19,332 nt of DNA from Proteobacteria bacterium HN_bin10 (GTDB taxonomy: Bacteria; Pseudomonadota; Alphaproteobacteria; Caulobacterales; Aquidulcibacteraceae): positions 546 to 19,877 of the forward strand of contig LWDN01000038.1 in assembly GCA_002083515.1 (NCBI GenBank), in the 5' to 3' direction. A program made the position numbers and the translations under genes. Below, piece after piece: positions 14,172 to 19,332 of the stretch (position 1 is the stretch's first letter; each line of letters starts with the position of its first letter). The notes under the pieces were generated by a model, which ran no database searches, was not told the origin of the DNA, and saw only the letters and a program-made list of their open reading frames with translations.

Positions 14172-15650
14172 ATGAACCGCCCAGAAACGCCTCTCGTCGC
14201 CGCCGAAAAGCCGCGTGGCTTTGCCGACAAGCTCGGCGACGTCGCCAGCGCCGAGGAACGCATCGTCACCGCCGTCGGCCGCGTCTACGAGCAATGGGGT
14301 TTCGATCGCCTCGAAACCCCGGCCATCGAGTTTACCGAGGCGCTGGGCAAGTTCCTGCCGGACCTCGACCGGCCGAACGAGGGCGTGTTTTCGTTCCAGG
14401 ACGACGAGCGCTGGCTTTCGCTGCGCTACGATCTGACCGCGCCGCTGGCGCGGTTCGCGGCGGAAAATTGGGAGGCGCTGCCGAAGCCCTTCCGGCGCTG
14501 GCAGACTGGGCCTGTTTGGCGCAACGAAAAACCGGGGCCAGGGCGTTTCCGGCAATTCGTTCAGTGCGACGCCGACACCGTCGGCTCCGACAATCCGGCC
14601 TCCGACGCCGAAATTGTCGCCATGGCCGGCCAGGCTCTGGAGGCGGTTGGCGTGCCGCGCGAGGGCTACCTCTTCAAGATCAACTCGCGGCGCATTTTGA
14701 ACGGCGTTCTCGCCGGCATCGGCGTCAGCGGCGACGGCGGTGAGAAGGCGCGCCTCACCGTCATGCGCGCCATCGACAAGCTCGATCGCGTCGGTGTCGA
14801 TGGCGTCGCCGCCTTGCTCGGCAAGGGGCGCAAGGATGAGTCCGGCGATTTCACGCCGGGCGCCGAACTCGACCAAAAATCGGTGCAGCGCGTGATCGAT
14901 TTCGTCACCCTGCCGACCGGCACGCGCGCCGGCGTGCTCTCGGGTCTTGAGCGCGTCGTTGGCGACACCGATGAGGGCCGCGCCGGGCTCAAGGAATTGG
15001 CGGGAATCGACGCCGCGCTGAGCGCGCTGGGCGTTAGCGACGCGCGCGCCCGCATCGATCCATCGGTCGTGCGTGGGCTCGAATATTATACAGGCGCTGT
15101 CTACGAGGCAGAACTCACGCTGACGGCGCAAGAAAACGGGCGGCCGGTGCGGTTCGGCTCGGTCGGCGGCGGCGGACGTTACGACGACCTGGTCGCGCGC
15201 TTCACCGGTCAGCGCGTGCCGGCGACTGGCTTCTCGATCGGCGTCAGCCGCCTGATCGCGGCGCAAGAAATTCTGGGATTGACCCAGGCGAGCGCGCTGG
15301 CCCCGCCGGTTGTGGTGCTGGCGCTCGACGCGGCGCGCATGGGCGACTATCTGGCGATGGCCGATGAACTCCGCCGCGGCGGCGTCCGCGCCGAGGCCTA
15401 TCTCGGCGGCTCAGGCATGAAGGCGCAGCTCAAATACGCGGACAAGCGGGGCGCGGCAGTCGCGGTCATCCAGGGCGGTGACGAACTGGCCAAGGGCACG
15501 GTCACGCTCAAGGACCTGAAGCTCGGCGCCGCCATCGCCGCCAAGCTCGGCGAGGATCGAGAGGCTTACGCCAAAGCGCGCGAACAGGTGCAGGTCGAGG
15601 TTCCTCGCAGCCAGCTCGTTGCCGCAGTGCAGCAAATCCTCGCGCGATAG
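14172..15650 (+). CDS. hisS: Histidyl-tRNA synthetase, divergent alphaproteobacterial type
   Basis: This 492-residue class II synthetase charges tRNA-His. Motif 1 lies near residues 40-55. Motif 2 is F-R-R-W-Q-T-G-P-V-W-R-N-E-K-P-G-P-G-R-F-R-Q-F around 107-129. The histidine-specific R-G-L-E-Y-Y-T-G is at 301-308. Motif 3 (G-F-S-I-G-V-S-R-L) is near 353-361. The C-terminal anticodon-binding domain (about 385-492) contains G-S-G-M-K-A-Q-L-K-Y-A-D. The motif 2 loop differs from that of canonical bacterial enzymes, as expected for the alphaproteobacterial form that works with tRNA-His lacking the extra G-1. The ATG at 14172 is preceded by only a weak ribosome site. No clear terminator separates it from the lyase gene, so co-transcription is possible. 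Confidence 0.95.
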   Translation: MNRPETPLVAAEKPRGFADKLGDVASAEERIVTAVGRVYEQWGFDRLETPAIEFTEALGKFLPDLDRPNEGVFSFQDDERWLSLRYDLTAPLARFAAENWEALPKPFRRWQTGPVWRNEKPGPGRFRQFVQCDADTVGSDNPASDAEIVAMAGQALEAVGVPREGYLFKINSRRILNGVLAGIGVSGDGGEKARLTVMRAIDKLDRVGVDGVAALLGKGRKDESGDFTPGAELDQKSVQRVIDFVTLPTGTRAGVLSGLERVVGDTDEGRAGLKELAGIDAALSALGVSDARARIDPSVVRGLEYYTGAVYEAELTLTAQENGRPVRFGSVGGGGRYDDLVARFTGQRVPATGFSIGVSRLIAAQEILGLTQASALAPPVVVLALDAARMGDYLAMADELRRGGVRAEAYLGGSGMKAQLKYADKRGAAVAVIQGGDELAKGTVTLKDLKLGAAIAAKLGEDREAYAKAREQVQVEVPRSQLVAAVQQILAR

Positions 15651-15693
15651 CGGCGAGCCTGCAACGCCTTGCGTTCCACAAGCGCGCGGGTGC

Positions 15694-15829
15694 TTGACCG
15701 CGCCAGCGGTGCGGCTCAATTTCGCCGCGATCGTCGGCGTCGCGGACGGTCACGTTTCGGGGAGGAGACGCTCTCTACAAAGCGACGTGAAGCGGCCGCA
15801 TCGGGGAACGGTGCGGTCGCTTTGTGTTT
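15694..15829 (+). ncRNA. Candidate intergenic small RNA (promoter plus terminator)
   Basis: Between hisS and the convergent antiporter gene, TTGACCG (15694-15700) and GCTCAATT (15714-15721) fit the Caulobacter-type housekeeping promoter with a 13-base spacer. A hairpin ending in a T-run (15777-15831) could terminate the transcript, giving an RNA of about 100 nt starting near 15727. No ORF in this stretch looks coding. It does not match an RNA family I recognise, and the hairpin may simply be the hisS terminator. Confidence 0.35.
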
Positions 15830-15831
15830 TT
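15777..15831 (+). terminator. Terminator-like hairpin between hisS and the antiporter gene
   Basis: ACAAAGCGAC (15777-15786) pairs with GTCGCTTTGT (15815-15824), or AAAGCGAC plus CCGCA with TGCGG plus TCGCTTT with a bulge, and GTTTTT follows. The orientation suits ending hisS or the candidate small RNA. It touches the stop codon of the convergent NhaD-like gene. Confidence 0.6.
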
Positions 15832-17029
15832 ACGATTGGGGATGCCAGCCCATCACGCCGAGCATCACGAAAAAGCCGACGACATAGGCCGCCGGCACGA
15901 ACCAAGCCGCGCGCAACCACGTCAGTGCGGATCTTGCTTCAGGGAACATGTTCGACACGGCGACGCCGGCCGATGAACCGAACCACATCATCGATCCGCC
16001 GAAACCAACGGCATACGCAAGCACGCCCCAATCGTAATTGCCTTGCTGCAGCGCCAGCGCCGTCAGCGGGATGTTGTCGAACACCGCCGAGATGAAACCG
16101 AGGCTGAACGCCGATTCCCAAGATGGCGCCGGCAACTGGTCAACCGGCATGAGAGACGCGGCAAAAACCAAGGATAGTAGGAAAACCGCGCCCTTGGTCG
16201 TCTCCGGCATGATCTTCCAGTCGGGCGCCCGCAGCGGCCACGCGACAAGCAGCGCCGCCCACAATGCAAGTGCTATCAGCGGCAAATCGTGGAGCAGCTC
16301 CGGCGCGAACAGGTTGGCGGCGACATTGGCGCCGACGACGCTGATCAGCAGCAACAGCACGATGCCAACCCGCGTCCAATCCACCACGATGCCGCCGACG
16401 TCGTGCTTGAGTATCTTACTGTAGTGCTGCTGCGCCCGCGCGGCAGGGATGGCAAATACGGCGAAGGCGGCGATTGCGCCGACATAGGCGTGCATGACAT
16501 CGAGCGGGCTCTTGCCGGCAATCCACATCATGGTTGTGGTGGTGTCGCCCACAACGCTGCCTGAGCCCCCAGCATTCGAGGCGGCGACGATCGCCGCCAG
16601 GAAGCCAATGTGAACACGTCTCTTGTAGACGTGCGCCGCCACCGTGGCGCCGATCAGGGCGGCGGCGATGTTGTCGAGAAACGCTGACATCACGAAGATC
16701 AGCGCCAACAAAACCAGCCCGCCGGTCCAATCGTCCGGCAGGATGTCGGGCGCCAGATCGGGGAGTTTGCTCTCCTCGAAATGGCGCGACAGCAACGCAA
16801 AGCCGAGCAGCAGTAGGCCGAGATTGGCGAGATCGGTCCAGTGATGCGCGAGGTGCAGAACAAGCCCGGAAATTCCGGGGCCGTCCTCGAAGCCAGCGAC
16901 GAAGAGCTTGTACGCCACGATCGCCGCGAGCCCGGCGACAGCCATAGTGAACGTGCGGCGATGAAAGATCGCGACGCCGAGCAGGGTCGCGGCGAACAGC
17001 ACGAATTCGAGAGGTGCGTCCGCCAACAT
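15830..17029 (-). CDS. NhaD-like Na+/H+ antiporter (ion transporter superfamily)
   Basis: This 399-residue integral membrane protein has about 11-12 hydrophobic segments. It resembles NhaD and the wider citrate/ArsB transporter superfamily. Two half-repeats are visible. The first has F-L-D-N-I-A-A-A-L (117-125) followed by S-N-A-G-G-S-G-S-V-V-G-D-T-T-T-T-M-M-W (151-169). The second has V-F-D-N-I-P-L-T-A-L (316-325) followed by G-F-G-G-S-M-M-W-F-G-S-S-A-G (342-355). The Asp-Asn pairs and Gly/Ser-rich hairpins are the expected ion-binding elements. Its ATG shares one base with the nhaA stop (TGATG), so translation is coupled. With nhaA it should export sodium in exchange for protons. NhaD is inferred from motifs and context; another anion or cation substrate is possible. 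Confidence 0.75.
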   Translation of the reverse strand: MLADAPLEFVLFAATLLGVAIFHRRTFTMAVAGLAAIVAYKLFVAGFEDGPGISGLVLHLAHHWTDLANLGLLLLGFALLSRHFEESKLPDLAPDILPDDWTGGLVLLALIFVMSAFLDNIAAALIGATVAAHVYKRRVHIGFLAAIVAASNAGGSGSVVGDTTTTMMWIAGKSPLDVMHAYVGAIAAFAVFAIPAARAQQHYSKILKHDVGGIVVDWTRVGIVLLLLISVVGANVAANLFAPELLHDLPLIALALWAALLVAWPLRAPDWKIMPETTKGAVFLLSLVFAASLMPVDQLPAPSWESAFSLGFISAVFDNIPLTALALQQGNYDWGVLAYAVGFGGSMMWFGSSAGVAVSNMFPEARSALTWLRAAWFVPAAYVVGFFVMLGVMGWHPQS

Positions 17030-18258
17030 CAGGTTCGCTTGTCGAGAACGCCTTCCGCTTCAGCGGTTGCTTCTTGTTCCGCTAGTTCCTCACTGCGCGC
17101 CGTCGGTGTGCCGCGCGGCAACGCCAACGCAAGCAGCGCCAGTCCGAAGCACGCGGAGATCAGCGATCCGCCCAATACGCCGAAGCGCACCGGCGCTTGC
17201 ATCGCCTCCTCGGGGAACGCCAGCGCGCCGACGAACAGGCTCATGGTGAAGCCGATGCCCGCGATCATTGCCGTTCCCAGCAGCGCCAGCGGCGACGCCG
17301 GCAGCGCTTGGCGCAGGACCTTCGATCCGATCCAGGTCAGCGTGACGATGCCGATCGGTTTGCCGAGGACGAGGCCCGCCGCGATGCCGAGCGCAACCGG
17401 GTGCATCAGGTCGGCGCCGTCGACGCCAGCGAGCGAAACGCCGGCGCTGGCGAGCGCGAAGATCGGCATAATCCCCAATTGCACGGGTACTTTAAGCGCG
17501 TGCTCGGCGGCCACAAGCGGCGAGCGCCCGTCGGGCCGGTGCATCGGGATGGCGAGCGCGGTCAGCACGCCGGCGAGGGTTGGGCTCATGCCGGTCTGCG
17601 CCATGGCGCCCCAGAGCAGCACGCCCAGTATCCAATACGGCGTCAGCGCCCGCACGCCGCGCCAGTTGAGCACGAACAGCGCCAACGTCAGCAGGGCAGA
17701 GACCGCAAGCGCGCTCATTTTGAGCGCGCCCGAGTAAAACAGGGCGATGACGAGGATGGCGCCAAGATCGTCGGCAATGGCGAGCGCCAGCAGAAAGAGC
17801 CGCACGCCTGCCGGCACGCGCGCGCCCAAGAGTGAAAGCACGCCGACGGCGAAGGCGATGTCGGTCGCGGTCGGGATCGCCCAGCCGCGCGAGAATTCGT
17901 CACCGGCTACGGTGAGAAAAATCAGCGCCGGGGCCGCCATGCCGCCGATAGCGCCCAAAGCCGGCAGGGCCGCTTCGCGTGGATTGCGGAACGGCCCTTC
18001 CACGCACTCGCGCTTCAATTCGAGGCCGACATAGAGGAAGAACACCGCCATCAGCGCGTCCTTCACCATGGCCTTGACGCTGGAGATCAGCTGGTAGCCG
18101 CCAATGGTGAGTTCGACCGGCGCCGCCAGCAACGCTTTCCAGGCCGGCGTCAGCGCCGAGTTCGACAGCGCGAAGGAGAGGATAGCCGCCGCCAGCAGCA
18201 CATAGCCGGGGGTGGTGTCTCGCTCCCACCAGAAGGGATGTGGTTTGGGGTTCGCCAT
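17029..18258 (-). CDS. nhaA: Na+/H+ antiporter NhaA
   Basis: This 409-residue inner-membrane antiporter exchanges protons for sodium or lithium. It keeps the key residues at the same numbers as the Escherichia coli protein: Asp133 in P-T-A-T-D-I-A-F-A (129-137), Asp163 and Asp164 in A-I-A-D-D-L-G-A-I (160-168), and Lys300 in G-K-P-I-G (299-303). About twelve membrane helices are visible. The C-terminal tail (about 380-409) is acidic and longer than usual. The ATG at 18258 has no obvious ribosome site, but the N-terminus F-W-W-E-R-D-T-T-P-G is in the expected place. It is the first gene of a two-gene unit with the NhaD-like antiporter. Confidence 0.95.
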   Translation of the reverse strand: MANPKPHPFWWERDTTPGYVLLAAAILSFALSNSALTPAWKALLAAPVELTIGGYQLISSVKAMVKDALMAVFFLYVGLELKRECVEGPFRNPREAALPALGAIGGMAAPALIFLTVAGDEFSRGWAIPTATDIAFAVGVLSLLGARVPAGVRLFLLALAIADDLGAILVIALFYSGALKMSALAVSALLTLALFVLNWRGVRALTPYWILGVLLWGAMAQTGMSPTLAGVLTALAIPMHRPDGRSPLVAAEHALKVPVQLGIMPIFALASAGVSLAGVDGADLMHPVALGIAAGLVLGKPIGIVTLTWIGSKVLRQALPASPLALLGTAMIAGIGFTMSLFVGALAFPEEAMQAPVRFGVLGGSLISACFGLALLALALPRGTPTARSEELAEQEATAEAEGVLDKRT

Positions 18259-18324
18259 GGCCGCGCGAACCTACGGATCGAGCGCGCGGAAGCAAGCGAA
18301 AGCGGTGGCGCCTACCTCATCTCG

Positions 18325-18648
18325 CTAAAGCGCCAGCTGGAACCGCAAGGCGTCCTCAAGCGCCGCCAATTCTCTGGCGCTGGTTGTGCCAGCGAGCGCC
18401 GCCAAGCGCGCTTTCGCGACTGTGCGAATCTGATCGGCGAGCGCCTTCGATGCGCCGCCATTGAGGGTCACGCGCGCCTCCCACGGGTAGACGCGCGAAG
18501 GATTCGCGCTCGTCATGGGCACGACCTGCACGCGCGACTGGGCGCGATTGGACGCATCATTGGAGACGACTACGCATGGATGACGCTTCTTGATTTCGCT
18601 GCCGATAGTGGGATCGAGGTTCACCCACCAAATCTCGCCGCGCTTCAT
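18325..18648 (-). CDS. MazF/PemK-family toxin (endoribonuclease)
   Basis: This 107-residue protein matches MazF/PemK toxins, ribosome-independent RNA endonucleases. The N-terminus K-R-G-E-I-W-W-V-N-L-D-P-T-I-G-S-E-I-K-K-R-H-P-C-V-V-V-S-N (2-30) carries the typical R-G-E-(I/V)-W loop and the R-P-like turn. V-V-P-M-T-S (42-47) supplies the conserved Thr-Ser. A-D-Q-I-R-T-V (about 71-77) is the usual later strand. Its ATG overlaps the antitoxin stop by four bases (ATGA). Length and motifs are intact, so it is probably active. The cleavage site cannot be predicted. Confidence 0.9.
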   Translation of the reverse strand: MKRGEIWWVNLDPTIGSEIKKRHPCVVVSNDASNRAQSRVQVVPMTSANPSRVYPWEARVTLNGGASKALADQIRTVAKARLAALAGTTSARELAALEDALRFQLAL

Positions 18649-18872
18649 GTGGCCTCGTCCAGGGCTTCGTCGGCGGGCAGATCGTCCCAGTCCGCCAAGG
18701 TTTCCCGGCGATCTGCGTCGTTCTCGGCTTCGCGGTACATAGCTTCCGCCGCAGCGTCATCGACGTACGGACGCGCCAGACGGTCGATGAAACTTGAGAT
18801 GCGCCGCGCGCCAATGCGCCGCTGCAGGCCCTCATAGACCTCGTCCGACACGGTAATGGTAAGTTTTCGCAT
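18645..18872 (-). CDS. Ribbon-helix-helix antitoxin of the MazF pair
   Basis: This 75-residue protein precedes and overlaps the toxin gene. The N-terminus M-R-K-L-T-I-T-V-S-D-E-V-Y-E-G-L (1-16) is a ribbon-helix-helix DNA-binding strand and helix. I-S-S-F-I-D-R-L-A-R-P-Y-V (25-37) is the second helix. The acidic C-terminal tail (about 40-75) is the likely toxin-binding part. The protein should neutralise the toxin and repress its own promoter. There is no ribosome site before the ATG at 18872; a palindromic operator abuts it. Confidence 0.88.
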   Translation of the reverse strand: MRKLTITVSDEVYEGLQRRIGARRISSFIDRLARPYVDDAAAEAMYREAENDADRRETLADWDDLPADEALDEAT

Positions 18873-18892
18873 ATACGTATAATAATACGTAT
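18873..18892. promoter_or_regulatory. Operator of the toxin-antitoxin pair
   Basis: ATACGTAT (18873-18880) and ATACGTAT (18885-18892) are two perfect palindromes four bases apart, and the first touches the antitoxin ATG. This fits two adjacent half-sites for a ribbon-helix-helix repressor. AT-rich sequence here is unlike the surrounding high-GC DNA. Confidence 0.75.
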
Positions 18893-18906
18893 TGGATCAA
18901 ACCTCA
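18878..18906 (-). promoter_or_regulatory. Candidate leaderless promoter of the toxin-antitoxin operon
   Basis: On the minus strand TTGAGG, a 17-base spacer and TATTAT lead to a predicted start at or next to the antitoxin ATG. The -10 overlaps the palindromic operator, so repressor binding would block RNA polymerase. No ribosome-binding site exists between the box and the ATG. Confidence 0.45.
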
Positions 18907-18909
18907 AAC

Positions 18910-18939
18910 AAAAAGGGCGGAGCCGAACCGGCTCCGCCC
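18910..18939 (-). terminator. Intrinsic terminator of groL
   Basis: GGGCGGAGCCG (18915-18925) pairs perfectly with CGGCTCCGCCC (18929-18939) around three bases. On the minus strand the stem is followed by TTTTTGTTT. It lies about 27 bases beyond the groL stop and insulates the toxin-antitoxin promoter from it. Confidence 0.92.
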
Positions 18940-18966
18940 TCAATGCTTCGTCGGTGCGCGACCGGA

Positions 18967-19332
18967 TTAGAAATCCATGTCGCCCATGCCGCCCATGCCG
19001 CCGCCGGGCATGCCGCCGGCGCCGCCTTCTTTCTTCTTCGGCGCTTCGGCAATCGAGGCTTCCGTCGTGATGATGAGCCCTGCGACCGAGGCTGCGTCTT
19101 GCAGCGCCGTGCGCACGACCTTCACCGGATCGATGATGCCGGCCTTCAGCATGTCGACATACTCTTCGGTCTGGGCGTTGAAGCCGTAGGTCTCGTCCTT
19201 CGAGTCGCGCAGCTTGCCGACCACGATCGAGCCTTCGACGCCGGCGTTTTCCACGATCTGACGGATCGGGGCTTCCAGCGCCTTCCGCACGATAGCGATG
19301 CCGACGTTCTGGTCTTCGTTGTCGCCCTTGAT
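18967..19332 (-). CDS. groL: Chaperonin GroEL, C-terminal part (runs off the window)
   Basis: The last 121 residues of the 60-kDa chaperonin are present; the 5' part lies beyond the window edge. Recognisable features are K-x-x-x-E-D-Q-N-V-G-I-A-I-V-R-x-A-L-E-A-P at the window edge, N-A-G-V-E-G-S (about 31-37 of this fragment), Y-V-D-M-L-K-A-G-I-I-D-P-V-K-V-V-R-T-A-L-Q-D-A-A-S-V-A-G, and the G-G-M-rich tail ending G-D-M-D-F. This is the usual single-copy type for the group. It forms the double-ring folding chamber with GroES. Confidence 0.96.
   Translation of the reverse strand: MKGDNEDQNVGIAIVRKALEAPIRQIVENAGVEGSIVVGKLRDSKDETYGFNAQTEEYVDMLKAGIIDPVKVVRTALQDAASVAGLIITTEASIAEAPKKKEGGAGGMPGGGMGGMGDMDF

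Noticed and set aside
13812..15266. 484-codon minus-strand open frame antisense to the lyase and hisS genes
   Set aside because: It runs across two well-supported genes, has biased composition and no recognisable domain, so it is a shadow frame.

Overview
This window is high-GC alphaproteobacterial chromosome, most likely Caulobacterales or a Hyphomonadaceae-like relative. The evidence is a divergent alphaproteobacterial histidyl-tRNA synthetase, a Fur/Zur regulator with an alphaproteobacterial layout, a SapC-family protein, an ScsB-type DsbD followed by a peroxiredoxin-like lipoprotein (an arrangement known in Caulobacter), promoter-like sites resembling the Caulobacter housekeeping consensus, and a GGM-rich GroEL tail. 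Genus cannot be fixed from the sequence alone. I see no rRNA, tRNA, CRISPR array, transposase or prophage gene.

Layout. Positions 100-1890 (+) hold a secreted DUF4197 protein and an alpha/beta hydrolase, separated by a palindromic MITE-like repeat. Positions 1943-3309 (-) hold a zur-like regulator translationally coupled to a double-hotdog thioesterase. Positions 3469-4318 (+) hold two small nuclease-fold genes, a degenerate GIY-YIG protein and a DUF559 (Vsr-like) protein. The DUF559 gene is bracketed by two 39-bp inverted copies of a hairpin repeat. Positions 4397-8146 (-) hold two lipoproteins, a VWA-domain protein of the YfbK type and a DUF885 metallopeptidase-like protein.

Positions 8322-12023 (+) hold SapC, then, after a clear terminator, an ScsB/DsbD electron transporter overlapping a peroxiredoxin-like lipoprotein. 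A small exported unknown protein (12020-12415, -) lies tail to tail with it. Positions 12515-15650 (+) hold a histidine ammonia-lyase-like MIO enzyme and hisS. The hisS/antiporter gap carries a promoter-like site and a terminator, possibly defining a small RNA of about 100 nt. Positions 15830-18258 (-) hold an nhaA plus NhaD-like antiporter pair overlapping by one base. Positions 18325-18872 (-) hold a MazEF-type toxin-antitoxin pair with a palindromic operator directly abutting the start codon. The window ends in the 3' part of groL (-), which has a strong terminator.

Themes. Envelope redox and envelope proteins (ScsB/PrxL-like, VWA and DUF885 lipoproteins, SapC), cation/pH homeostasis (nhaA/nhaD-like) and histidine metabolism/charging (HAL-like next to hisS) are the functional clusters. 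The strongest candidate for an undescribed system is the roughly 534-bp DUF559 unit with hairpin-containing terminal inverted repeats (3855-4388). A second, gene-less element at 790-919 has the same architecture and a similar hairpin core, reminiscent of how RAYT transposases relate to REP sequences.
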